A stretch of DNA of 64,000 nucleotides. Origin: Cordylochernes scorpioides. Taxonomy: Eukaryota > Arthropoda > Arachnida > Pseudoscorpiones > Chernetidae. The stretch is taken from contig CP092864.1 in NCBI GenBank assembly GCA_030710605.1, forward strand, positions 136,897,255 through 136,961,254, read 5' to 3'. The translations under genes and the position numbers were made by a program. Position 1 is the first letter of the stretch; every line of letters starts with the position of its first letter. The notes under the pieces are model-generated. The model worked only from the letters and a program-made list of their open reading frames with translations, ran no database searches and had not been told where the DNA came from. Of this stretch, positions 53,880 to 63,529 are shown one piece after another.

Positions 53880-54715
53880 AGTATTGGAGGATTGGTTGGT
53901 TTTGATTTTTCTCTAACACTCTAATCATATTCCAGTGTTGGCTGTCCTTTCTTGGATCCATTTTTTCGCAGAATTCTGCCATTTTTCTTGTTTGCATATC
54001 CAAATTTCTTGTTCTATTTTGTGACTAATTTCAATGAGTTCCTTTCTGTTTTCTTCTGTTTTATTTTTTTAAGAAGTTCATTTATATTGTCTCTCTCTCT
54101 GATATCATTGCCTCGATATTGAGGTCCTTCCAGTAAGGTATCCACAGGTCTTTACGTCTACCTCTAGGTATCGATGCTTTTGCAGCTTTTGAAATGTTCG
54201 AAGAGAATTTTTCCAAGTTTTTGTCAAGCGTTCTGTAATTCAATTTTTCGTTGCACAGTTCTTCAAGCTTTTCTGTGAATTTTTTTCAAGACGGCTTTCC
54301 TAAAGTTCCATGTTCTTTTATTCTAATGGACATTCTCATTTTGAAGTTTAGGTTTGTTAAAATTGGTCTGTGGTCACTGATTGCACCTCTCAGGATTTTC
54401 CATTGTGTTGTGGGTGCGATGTTGTAATTTATCGCTGTGATGTCTATTGCGGATTCTGTGCCTGTGGACTTAGATAGGTAGGTGTTCTCTCCGTTATTTA
54501 ACGGTGTAAGGTCGAGGTCTGTTAGCATGTCCTTAACCCGCTGACTTTTGTTATCCTGGACAGGTGATCCCCAAATTGAACTTTTGGAGTTAAATTCGCC
54601 GAGTATGATTGTGATATCCGAAGACGCTTCACTTAATGTCTCTATTGTGTGTACCCATACAAAATTCAAAGATTTCACGAGCTGAAAGTTGGCGATTTTG
54701 AGATGCGTCAAGAAT
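53880..54715 (-). pseudogene. Non-LTR endonuclease fragment
   Basis: The minus-strand frame 54286-54711 includes ITIILGEFNSKSSIWGS, GTESAIDIT and ILRGAISDHRPILTNL, the C-terminal half of an APE-type endonuclease. The expected GDFNAKH reads GEFNSKS. Frameshifted remains of the inter-domain linker continue to 53880. It belongs to the same broad jockey/I group as 48990-52255 but in the opposite orientation. Confidence 0.8.
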
Positions 54716-55391
54716 TCGCTACATGGGTTTCCGGCAAATTGATATTGATGAAAACTGGCTGTCGAATGTTCTGTGGACAGATTATGCTCACTTTTCTCTA
54801 AACGGAGAATTTAACATTCAAAACAGCCGCATTTGTGCAACAGAAAACCCTAGGATTTTTACAGAAATGCCACTTTACCAGCCTAGAGTTACAGTTTTGT
54901 GTGGGTTCACTTCTTTTATTATTGGGCCATTTTTCTTTGAAAAATCAATGGAAGAACTTTTAAAACCGTTTTTGTAACTGATGAACGTTATGTTCAACTT
55001 TTGAGAGAAAAGGGTATTCCCATATTGCAGGGCAAAAGCACTAAGCGAAATAAAATTCATGAAAGATGGAGGACCTCCTCATATCTCCCGAGGTGCCAAA
55101 CAATTGCTGAAGGATACGTTCTGTGAAAATCGTGTGATAAGTCGCCACATTATATACCAGTGGCCTCCAAGATCACCAGACTTGACGCCTTACGATTTTT
55201 GGTTATGGAGGTACATTAAGTCGCGTGTTTATCGATGCTGGCCTACCACATTGGCCAGGTTGAAGGCTTCTATCAGATGGCACGTTTTATCAATTTCAAC
55301 AGATATGTTATTTAATGCTGTCCATTCTGTCATCTATCGTCTGCAGGCGGTGTTTAAGAATGAAGGGTGCCACATTGAGCAAGGATTGTGA
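54715..55391 (+). pseudogene. mariner-type transposase, 5' truncated
   Basis: Reading frames in order give NWLSNVLWTDYAHFSLNGEF (first Asp), a broken middle (stop near 54976, frameshift near 55050), then KDGGPPHISRGAKQLLKDTF (second Asp) and WPPRSPDLTPYDFWLW (third Asp), ending VFKNEGCHIEQGL at 55391. I count 42 residues between the second Asp and the Asp of PYDF, longer than the 34 of classical mariners. The DNA-binding N-terminus is missing. It could be the gene of the element bounded by 47616 and 56604. Confidence 0.82.
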
Positions 55392-56213
55392 CCTAATACA
55401 AGAGAGAAGACAGTTACCTCATGTGTTATATAAGCTGCCATGTACTTTATTATCTACCAATATTTTGCAGCTCTTTGTGTTGGGATATGGGGATAATAAA
55501 TGCTGTCCTCACATCTTGACTCTTTTTTTTTTGGTGAACAGTAATATTTTGTTTGTCATTTGCTCACATATTATGTCGTGCAAACCAGAGTGTTATAACT
55601 TCTCGAATAACACTGGTACACACAATTTTTACCCTTATGTTTAGTTTTCGCTTTTCGCTCATTAGAAGAAATAGCATAAGGAATATTTTCTGTACACCAA
55701 TAACTTTAGAAATTTTGTGAAAAATAAAATACAAAATGATTTTACTACCACGTTTTAACATAAACTGGCGAATCCTATATAGGACGAGAGGTCCTCAATA
55801 AAGGCTTTTTGTTTGTTTGTTTTTTTACTACCACGTTTTTCAACGCAAAAGGTCGATTTAAAAATTATTTTTATTTGAGGGAACACATTTCTTAAAATTG
55901 TGTACAGTATAATAAACAATGATAACATTTGACAAGCCCATAGGATATTTGGAATAATGTACGACAAATATATTTTGTCACTCCCCTCTATATTTCATTT
56001 GTTGGATCATGACAAATATCCAGTTAAATAGTCAAGGGTCGCCAATCAGTCAAGAAACTACACATTTCTTAGAGCAAGAAATCCTATTAATAGTGCCATC
56101 ATAATTTTTGGTACTATATTAACATTTCAAATATTCGTGTATTGATATCAGCAGTGTTTTTCAAACATTCAATCTATTTCACAAAACCCCATATAAAATA
56201 TAAATATTTTTGC
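55392..56213. other. No recognised feature
   Basis: Follows the transposase stop; AT-rich, with incidental frames only. actaccacgttttt occurs twice, near 55745 and 55827, which marks a small duplication around ggcttttt and GTTT repeats. Confidence 0.4.
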
Positions 56214-56604
56214 TACATGTTTTAATTTGCATTTACCTATTTTACATATCTCTGATTGTATTTGAAAATCGTTAACCAATTCTTCATACTTTTGGCGAAG
56301 TGGTGTTTTATTAATTTGTTATTTGATATTATTAGGGTTCTTTCCTGGTATTCAAAAAGGAAAAATACGTGTCGATCAGTTATATTTTTCAATTTATCAA
56401 ACAATTTGGCCGCTGAATCTCTGATTCTGGTAGAGCGCCATCTGGCGAATAAAATTGTAACTAAAATCAATTTCGAATTTTTCATTATTTGCCATAAAAA
56501 TCCCATTGCATCCTGAACACATTGGTGTTTACCGCATTGCTCTAGCGCAAATATTCGCGGAGTTATTAATTTTTAAAGTTGTGCGGGACTTTTGGATCAC
56601 CCTG
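56214..56604 (-). repeat. ~390-bp inverted repeat, right copy
   Basis: The inverse of 47616-48006 with a few percent divergence; ends ggatcaccctg before TA (56605-56606). An 86-codon frame crosses it but has no homologue that I recognise. Confidence 0.75.
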
Positions 56605-56699
56605 TATTTCTACAACATAAATCTGCAGGAGGATAAAATACATGTACCTAGAGGAACACCTCTCCCTTTAATTATGTATCACAACGATGTATATATTGT

Positions 56700-57036
56700 G
56701 AAAAAATAGTACAAATGTAATATTGTACTGAGATAAGGTGCATAAATTAAGAAAAAGGCTTCTTCTTATCGAGCAACTGAAAGTTGCTGATGGCTTGCGC
56801 CATCTATCGGAATAAATATCAACTATTCTCGTTGATTTTTAATTATTCCAGAATTGGCCAAATACCCATTCTTGATTAATCAAGAATGTGGTTAGCTTTT
56901 CTTGATTAATCAAGAATGGGTATTTGGCCAATTCTGGAATAATTAAAAATCAACGAGAATAGTTGATATTTATTCCGATAGATGGCGCAAGCCATCAGCA
57001 ACTTTCAGTTGCTCGATAAGAAGAAGCCTTTTTCTT
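56700..57036. mobile_element. Foldback of the ribozyme family, 14-bp duplication
   Basis: 337 bp flanked by gatgtatatattgt at 56686-56699 and 57037-57050. After a 50-bp leader with agtacaaatgtaatattgta, two arms (56751-57034) form an almost perfect palindrome centred near 56893. The centre reads aatgtggttagctt with no ribozyme. The long exact duplication indicates retro-type insertion rather than a TA-targeting transposase. Confidence 0.88.
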
Positions 57037-57546
57037 GATGTATATATTGTTACACCAATTTTAATGCGCCTCACATTTATTCAAAATATTCTATGATATT
57101 TAATATTTATTTAAAACAGAATATATAGATTATCATCATTCCTTTTGTAATATTTATTGTACATATATCTTGATTGGTTATTGGAGGGAGAGAGGACCTA
57201 GAAGAAGACTGTGGATCACGACCTACGAGAAAGACCACGAATAAATGAACACATTAAAGTTGAAAGGTAATTTATTTTTATTTACTTTTATTTATTTATT
57301 TGCTTTGAATATGGAAACCCGCTCGGGAAACGTGTATAACACCAAGAAGGAAGAAAGGTCGACGACCCTGCAAAGCTGCAACTTGGTGCAACAATATATA
57401 GGTACATGAATACCATCTTCCCGTAACTTTATGTTGTATTCTTGTCTGAAAATCTGCCCATAGCACTTCACTAGTTTAAACACCTGTTTGATAAATTGGA
57501 CCTATTTCATAACCACTCTTGTAAGATGTTATGGAATCAAAGCCGC

Positions 57547-57590
57547 CCCTGTACTGATGAGGGCCATAGCCCGATATTATGGTATACTGG
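57547..57590 (+). ncRNA. Hammerhead ribozyme, decayed core
   Basis: CTGATGA (57554-57560), stem II GGGC-CATA-GCCC, then GATAT where GAAAC is required, and a GTA triplet. Stem I pairs CCTGTA/TACTGG with one mismatch. The A-to-T change at core position 14 should abolish cleavage. Homologous to 11277-11327. Confidence 0.75.
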
Positions 57591-57730
57591 TTGTTGTCTG
57601 AATTTACCAAAACTGATGTTATGGCTCATTCTATATCACCACTAGTAAAGTGTTTCACCAGGGTGACGAACATTATTGCATCGTTCTGATGTATATAATT
57701 AAAGGGAGAGGTGCCCTTCTCTAGGTGTAT

Positions 57731-58190
57731 ACAGTAGAACACCCTCCATGAGAGGACACCCCGCTAGAGGACATCTCTCTACAAAGGACAGTTTTCATTT
57801 ATACAAAATTACCATTTTTTACTATTTAGCAGTGTTGGACAAATATTAATTAAAATGATTTATTAAAGATTAACAATTGATTAATTGTTAATTGTAATTT
57901 TCACAATTAACAATTAATCAATTGTTAATTGTATTTTTACAATTAACAATTAATTAATTGTTAATTGTATTCATATAATTAACAATTAATTAATTTTTAA
58001 TTGCACTTTTCTAATTAACAATTAGTTAATTGTTAATTGCACTTGAATTTAATTGAAAAATAATTTTTTAATGCCCAACACTGCTATTTAGTAACTCTCT
58101 GCTAAGAGGACACCTCTCCCTAAAGGACACTTTGGCTCTGCAATTAGGTTTTGTCCTTTACAGGGAGGTAGTTCTACTGTATTTACTTGT
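57731..58190. mobile_element. MITE with CAGTAGAAC ends, split by a hAT MITE
   Basis: The left end cagtagaacaccctccatga and right end (cagtagaactacctccctgt, inverted) enclose text found at 22470-23005. The interior is interrupted by 57830-58083. No coding sequence. Confidence 0.75.
57830..58083. mobile_element. hAT-type MITE, 254 bp, 8-bp duplication
   Basis: The ends cagtgttggac and cagtgttgggc (inverted) are flanked by CTATTTAG at 57822-57829 and 58084-58091. The interior is a series of aattaacaattaattaattg palindromes, so it folds extensively. Duplication length and ends fit hAT. Confidence 0.9.
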
Positions 58191-58196
58191 ATATAT

Positions 58197-58237
58197 CCAC
58201 GCTGACGAGGGCCAACAGCCCGAAACGCGGTTCGTGG
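58197..58237 (+). ncRNA. Hammerhead ribozyme, type I, core intact
   Basis: Stem I CCACG/CGTGG (5 bp), CTGACGA (58202-58208), stem II GGGC-CAACA-GCCC, GAAAC (58222-58226), a minimal stem III (AC/GU around GCG) and triplet GTT (58230-58232). The core is complete. GUU is a permitted but poorer triplet than GUC, and stem I has no obvious tertiary loop, so activity may be weak. Confidence 0.8.
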
Positions 58238-58360
58238 TTGGATTTTCTTGATTATCAATAAAATGGGTTGGTCAAATATCAGGGTACAGGCTAAACCAAT
58301 GTTTAGTTGATTTCTGTACCACTAGATGGCACTCGGCCATCTAAAAGCTCATGTTAGCAG
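58197..58360 (+). mobile_element. Ribozyme-family unit, single arm
   Basis: Hammerhead (58197-58237) followed by the downstream arm: attttcttgattatcaata, aaatatcagggtacaggcta, gttgatttctgtaccactag, atggcactcggccatc. The same order as in 7262 and 47415, and homologous to one arm of 60158-60630. No inverted second arm. Confidence 0.75.
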
Positions 58361-58364
58361 GTCA

Positions 58365-58753
58365 GGATATGCCATTTTGTTTTTAATATCAACACCTAAC
58401 TAATTATTTATTATTTTAAAATTATTTTCTCACAATCAAGGAATTGTACAAGAATTTCTAGAAACAAATTTAAGCTGAAAATGTACAGATTTAGTATAAT
58501 TAATATTTTAATCTCCTGTGCTTTATTAAATAAGTTAAAGATGTATCAAGGTTTAGGTTTCTTTAATAGTTTATATTACATAAGTTTAAGCTCTTTCAGG
58601 CTTAGCCCTTCGACGCAGGCTGCAGGAGTTTACATACTTTGTATTCCCTACTTTGATAGGAACAATTGTGTAGCGCTATTTATAAGATATTACTGTAGAG
58701 AGAAAAAGGACTTTTGGGCTTATCAAGTAGTGGTCGTTAACCTGAAATTGTCG
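58365..58753. other. No recognised feature; one 97-codon frame
   Basis: A plus-strand frame (58481-58774) reads MYRFSIINILISCALLNKLK and continues with a hydrophobic, tyrosine-rich sequence. I recognise no family. It may be incidental, since it runs into repeat sequence at 58754. Confidence 0.3.
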
Positions 58754-59175
58754 TTAAAGTGGCGTTTTGGCTAGTAGGCGTTATATTGTGCTATAGAAAA
58801 TTATAAATTAAATAATTAATAAGTTACTTCAGAATATAACTCATTGTAAATAGCACAACTTAATCAACTTTCTCTCTCCACGATTCTAATTATTACAGAT
58901 AACTTCATTAAATCAACTTTCATCATTGCTCGAAATACTGTAAATAACTACCTTGCGATTTCGTCTATTTGCTTATGTTGTTGCTTATTTGTTTAATGTA
59001 TGTGTTTATTCGATGCACTTTTTCTTAATTGTTTATTTTCTTTCTGACAATTCTCTTACCTACTCTACTAAAATATGAATTATTGTAGATAGTTTCACGC
59101 GCAATTACCCAGATCGGATATAGCGTGTCTTATTTGCAACTGGTAATAAATAAATAAATAAATAAATAAATAAAA
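58754..59175 (+). mobile_element. R1-like 3' tail beside the second 5S unit
   Basis: 58754-58797 (gtggcgttttggctagtagg) matches the sequence just left of the R1-like copy at 45160-45200. 58800-59145 is an unfamiliar 3' UTR. 59110-59140 keeps the cgcaatta...cggatatagcg pattern of R1 tails, followed by about 7 AATA units. No polymerase codons remain. Confidence 0.6.
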
Positions 59176-59177
59176 TA

Positions 59178-59862
59178 TTGTAATTATTTAAAAATATATA
59201 TTTTTAAAAATATTAAAAATGATATATATTTAAAACTGTAAATGCAGGGTCAAACAAACAAATATCTTTAAATATACGAAAAAAATCATTTTTATTTTAA
59301 AATATTCTCACTAGATGGCAGCAGCAATCAGTTATGTCAGATAATTTAGCGATCAAACGTTGGAATCTAAAATAAATAAAAATATGTGGATTTGTATAAT
59401 ATTTTTTTTTTCGATATATATTGCCCCAAGAATATTTAATTAAAGCTAAAAATGTAAGTACATAAATATATATTATAACCTAACATCTACAATCACGGGT
59501 TAAATATCTAAAATGAATTCAATACAACCTATTATAAGCAAAATATACAAGCTGAAATATATATGTGATTTTTATAGAAAATTTATTAAAGTTAGTTTAA
59601 GATAAAAGCGACATTTGAGCATCTTCGAATGCCTACGGCCATACCACGTTGAAAACACCGGTTCTCGTCCGATCACCGAAGTTAAGCAACGTCGGGCCCG
59701 GTCAGTACTTGGGAGGGTGACCACCTGGGAACACCGGGTGCTGTAGGCTTCTCCTTTTTTTTTTTTGCACATTTAAAAAAAAATATAAAGCTCTTCAAAA
59801 TAGACCATAATTTTTTTTTTTTTTAATGATTTTTAATATTAAATTTTCCAAAAAGGATCCAT
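59178..59862 (+). repeat. Dispersed 5S rDNA unit, copy 2
   Basis: Homologous to 46735-47385 over the upstream spacer (ctcactagatggcagcagca, cctaacatctacaatcacgg), the gene and about 100 bp downstream. The spacer carries several small insertions and deletions relative to copy 1. Confidence 0.85.
59631..59750 (+). rRNA. 5S ribosomal RNA, second copy
   Basis: Base-for-base identical to 47162-47281, with a T-run terminator a few bases downstream. Internal promoter boxes are intact. Identity of the gene against diverged flanks suggests selection or gene conversion. Confidence 0.96.
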
Positions 59863-60003
59863 ATCGAGGTTCCATATTCGGGCCGTAATTATCTATTAAA
59901 TAAATTCAACATTTCATTTTCAACTATTTTTCACGCGTATTGTGTCATTTCGAAAAGAATCACAATCGTCAAAAATAATTAAAATTTCTTTTATATATAT
60001 ATA

Positions 60004-60157
60004 CAGTTAAACCTGTCTATAGCACCCCCTCTTGGGACTCACCAAAATAGGGTGCTATAGAGAGGGGGTGCTATAGACATGTCACTTTTAATGTAAATCG
60101 CATTGTACTACGTATTTAAAATCGGGCGCTATAGAGAGGGAGGCGCTATTTAGAGGG
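60004..60157. mobile_element. Truncated CAGTTAAACCTG MITE
   Basis: The left end cagttaaacctgtctatagc follows TA. The internal ctatagagaggg motifs match 18084-18260. The right inverted end is missing, replaced by the palindrome starting at 60158. Confidence 0.8.
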
Positions 60158-60338
60158 GGTGTGAATATATAATTGCTATATAAATATCATAGATATAATT
60201 TAAATAAGGCATCTCCTTATCGTGCAATTGAAAGTTGCTGATGGCTTACGCCATCTATCGGAATAAATATCAACTATTCTCGTTGATTTTTAATTATTCC
60301 AGATTTGGCCAAATACCCATTCTTGATTAATCAAGAAA

Positions 60339-60392
60339 AGCTAACCACGGACGCGTTTCGGGCTGTTGGCCCTCATCAGCGTGGTGTAAGCT
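60339..60392 (-). ncRNA. Hammerhead ribozyme, type I, intact
   Basis: Minus strand: agcttacaccacg, CTGATGA (60373-60379), stem II GGGC-CAACA-GCCC, GAAAC (60355-60359), short stem III, GTC (60350-60352), then cgtggttagct. Stem I pairs CCACG/CGTGG and AGCT/AGCT across an internal loop. All invariant core bases are present with the preferred GUC triplet. Predicted cleavage is between 60350 and 60349. Confidence 0.9.
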
Positions 60393-60410
60393 GTACCTCA
60401 ACGACCAAAA

Positions 60411-60449
60411 AATGAGGCCCAACAGCCCGAAACGCGTCCGTAGTTAGCT
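60411..60449 (+). ncRNA. Hammerhead relic, 5' part missing
   Basis: atgaggcccaacagcccgaa, acgcgtccgtagttagct keeps stem II, GAAAC and the GTC triplet, but lacks CTG of the core and the 5' strand of stem I. It is the mirrored copy inside the right arm of the palindrome. Not expected to cleave. Confidence 0.75.
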
Positions 60450-60651
60450 TTTCTTGATTAATCAAGAATGGGTATTTGACCAATTCTGGAATAATTAAAA
60501 ATCAACGAGAATAGTTGATATTTATTCCGATAGATGGCGTAAGCCATCAGCAACTTTCAGTTGAACTATAAGGAGATGCCTTATTTAAATTATATCTATG
60601 ATATTTATATAGCAATTATATATTCACACCCAGAAATTCTTTATATATATA

Positions 60652-60936
60652 CTAGACGGGTGACCTTGTTTGTTATTAGCATTATCTATTTGTTTGCATC
60701 AGCATAATTTAATCTAATCTTTGATAGAGGGCGCTGTTCGTGAGCTAAGTAGAATAATTTGAATATATAGTTTTAATAATTGATTTATATATATTTTAAA
60801 ATAGCCTATCGTCTTCCCCGTATTTTTCTACCTATGTATGGAAATTTTGGTTTGAATTAGTGAACTATTGCGAATTAGTATACCGGACATACAAACCAAC
60901 AAACATACAAACATTCATTTTTATATATATAGAAGA
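60652..60936 (-). mobile_element. Helitron-like copy, 285 bp, hairpin deleted
   Basis: Minus strand from the TC start (60936, tcttctatatatataaaaat) to CTAG (60652-60655) before T. The interior matches 44598-45094 (gtccggtatac, ctcacgaacagcgccctcta). The GC hairpin near the 3' end is lost, so transposition should be impaired. Confidence 0.75.
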
Positions 60937-60939
60937 TAT

Positions 60940-61420
60940 ATATATAAAATTAACATAACTGCTATCCTTAACAAAATGATGAAAAATGTACTCAAATGGA
61001 GAGATACTTTATAAGGGTTATAAAATGTTTCTTTATTATAGGCATAGCTAGCTAACCCTAACAATGAAGGGCGTGGAAGTTTAAAAAGTGCAATGGAACC
61101 GGTGGGGGTTCTTTATTGAGTGAAATTGGCAAGCCGTTTCTATCCACTTCCTAATTTATAGGCCTAAAATTTATGTTCCACTAATTTGTGTAGAAAAGAA
61201 GAAATTTACTAGCCTCGTGACCTTGTATGAAATTTGAGTTAAGCCTTGAAAAAAATATTTATTGCGTTTTTTGACCCGTAATAAAATGTTATTAAAATTC
61301 TTGTTTTTTTTTTGCTCGCTGTTTATTGTTATTATAGTCTTTGTTTATTATGTTTTATTTGAAGTGTTTCATTACAATGAATATTTACTTTTTTTGTAAT
61401 ATATTTAAAAATGTGAAAAT
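60940..61420. other. No recognised feature
   Basis: AT-rich DNA without a convincing frame or repeat match. 61055-61150 is somewhat less AT-rich (gaaccggtgggggttcttta). Confidence 0.4.
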
Positions 61421-61424
61421 ATAG

Positions 61425-61485
61425 TACAAATATGAAATTGTACTGGGATAAGGTTCATAAATTAAGAAAAAGGCTTCTCCTTATC
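61425..61485. repeat. Fragment of the ribozyme-family foldback leader
   Basis: acaaatatgaaattgtactg, gataaggttcataaattaag and aaaaaggcttctccttatcg match 56705-56770. It breaks off just inside the first arm, at the start of the GA-rich region. Confidence 0.75.
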
Positions 61486-62984
61486 GGGTAACTGAAGAGA
61501 GAGAATTTGGCGTTACGGGATACTAAACAAAGTTAATGATTTTTGAGCCGTTTATATTGTGGCGAAGAAATATTTATTTAATTTAATATTATTCAATGAA
61601 AATATTCAACAGATTATAAAAATATATATTACTCTGTATTTGTGAAATCATCTTTAAAATATTTCTTTGCTTGTTTGTTAAGATTTCCTAGCTGCAGATA
61701 GTTTTGGGCTGACCTGTTAATAATAGTTGACTCGTCGCTGTGACGTCATCAATAAATACTTTTACCTCTTAAGATATTTCAAGGCTTGATTTCTACGTTA
61801 CAATATTTACGGTACAACAACATCGGCCCAAAATTTGGACGGGTTGCGCTTACATCGCCTCCTCAAGTCCATAAAAAAAAATTATATTTAGGGAAAAGAG
61901 AGAAAGATTGAGATTGAAACTGATTTATTACAATGTTCATATAATATTATATAAGGTTAAATACAGAATAAATAGATATATGTATAATATTCTTACAACA
62001 TAAACCTTAGATTATTAAAACATTAGATCAGTAAACATGAGGGCAACCACTTCGTTCAATTACATTACTTTATTTTTCATATAACATTTTTGTAAACAAA
62101 AAAAGGTGATGATGATAAATTCAATGAATATTTACACAATCATGGAAAAATTATATTAAACCTTTATATAAACATAAATATTCTAACTAAAATCAAAAAA
62201 TATAAATATATAAAATAATTGATAAATGGACATATATAAATATATGCAAGGTCTTCATTTGTGGCACCCACCGCGGGAAAGACTCCGTCACCGGTGGACT
62301 GCGAGAAAGAGAGAAAATATGGTTTTACGGGATACTAACCAAAGTGTATGATTTTTGAGCTCAAAAAATGATATATCAATCAGACAAGCCGCAATGTACT
62401 ATATCAAAGTACCAAGGTGCTGCACGCAACTAAGGTTGTTCAAAAAGGTTAGATTCCCCAGGCCAGGGAAGATAAGAGAAAGACAGGTATTGATTAGATA
62501 AGAAGATTAGTTAAAGCGGGAATGATTCAACAAGTGCTGGGAAAAGATAAAGTTTCAATTTTATATATTTAGGGGGAGAGAGACAGAATATGGTTTTACA
62601 GGGGCTACTAACTAAAGTGTGTGATTTTTGAACCCATCAATTATATTTAGGATACAACAATGAGATTATTAAGGGAAAGCCGCGGTCAACTTTACAGAGT
62701 TGTTTTGTTTTAGATAAAATATAATTTGAAATAAAATATTTGAATATAACATATATAGATATATCTTTTGTTAACTCACAGGTTCCAGGAGAGTACAAAT
62801 GTCTTCAACTAACCAAGTTGTCCTTCAGAGAGAGAGAGAGATATTGAGATTGAAACTTCTTTACTACAATGTCCATATATGGTTATATATGGTTATATAA
62901 GGTTAAATACAAAATAAATAAATAATATTAAATATGTATACAAAATTGATAAATATACATATATATATAGAATATATATAAGGT

Positions 62985-63172
62985 CTTCATTGGTGGCGCC
63001 CACCACGGGAGAGACTCCGCCACCGATGAACTGCGAGAGTTCTTTCCCACAGAGTTTGCAGGTCAATGTGATGGCTGACGTTACCCACCTCAAGATCAAG
63101 ATGGTACTTGTAGATGGTAGCTTTCGCCATACCGTCAGTTGCATATTTCGGGATGGAGGCCAACCCGAACAC
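62985..63172 (-). other. GC-richer exon-like segment, function unknown
   Basis: One minus-strand frame reads FGLASIPKYATDGMAKATIY and continues to WERTLAVHRWRSLSRGG; another contains CKLCGKEL. The left ~50 bp recur, diverged, at 62262-62310. It has no clear start or partner exons. It could be part of a repeat-borne gene fragment. Confidence 0.3.
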
Positions 63173-63223
63173 AGAGAGAGAGAGATTGAGATTGAAATTA
63201 TATATAAGAGAGAGAGAGAGAGA

Positions 63224-63264
63224 GAACGCTTCACGATTTTGCGTGTCATCCTTGCGCAGGGGCC

Positions 63265-63304
<40 letters not shown>

Positions 63305-63313
63305 ACCGCCGAG
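63224..63313 (-). pseudogene. U6 snRNA pseudogene
   Basis: The minus strand carries the U6 body from the ACATATACTAAAATTGGAAC region through the conserved ACAGAGAAGATTAGCATGGC and the 3' GACACGCAAAATCGTGAAGC. The first ~10 nt with the capped 5' hairpin are absent, and a TC run replaces the terminal T stretch. It is embedded in GA-laced repeat sequence, so it is a retrocopy or chimera. Confidence 0.88.
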
Positions 63314-63529
63314 ATTTTGAGATTGAAACTGATTTATTACATATAAAATTATATATGGTTGAGAGAAGGACTTTTCAAGCCTGCGCCGACCGAGAGAGAG
63401 AGAGAGATTGATATTCAAACTGATTTATTACAATGTCTATATATGATATTATAAGGTTAAATACATAATAAATATAAATATGAATAGAGAGAGAGAGAGA
63501 GACCCAAGTCTTTTTGGTTTCCTTTACAA

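Larger units (their letters stand above)
56641..57723 (+). mobile_element. Hammerhead-bearing element, second copy, interrupted
   Basis: Left end tacctagaggaacacctctc (56645) and right end gggagaggtgcccttctcta (57704) are inverted copies. The interior from 57405 matches 11110-11420 (gtttaaacacctgtttgat, gatgagggccatagcccgat). A foldback (56700-57036) inserted near the left end, and further unmatched sequence (57051-57404) follows. The ribozyme at 57547-57590 is mutated. Confidence 0.7.
60158..60630 (-). mobile_element. Hammerhead-bearing palindrome, ~225-bp arms
   Basis: The left arm (ggtgtgaatatataattgct...) mirrors the right arm ending at 60630, with the axis near 60394. The central loop (about 60380-60410) is unpaired. 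The left side of the centre encodes a complete minus-strand hammerhead. The right arm holds the inverted, incomplete counterpart at 60411-60449. Arms contain the family text ggaataaatatcaactattc and ttcttgattaatcaagaa. This is the only palindromic member of the F1 family in the window to keep its ribozyme. Confidence 0.85.
61486..63520. repeat. GA-laced block of short dispersed repeats
   Basis: Short motifs recur. gattgaaactgatttattac (with variants) occurs near 61912, 62842, 63320 and 63410, each next to a GA run and, on the minus strand, looking like an AATAAA-bearing 3' end. A gatactaaccaaagtg-type motif recurs near 61510, 62330 and 62610. A ggtggcgcccaccacggg-type segment recurs near 62262 and 62990. 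GA runs of 10-22 bp lie near 62828, 63175, 63207, 63394 and 63486. Confidence 0.6.

Noticed and set aside
62893..63418. Long minus-strand frames rich in Ser-Leu-Ser-Leu
   Set aside because: The Ser/Leu runs are translated GA/TC microsatellite, and part of the frame is U6 snRNA sequence.
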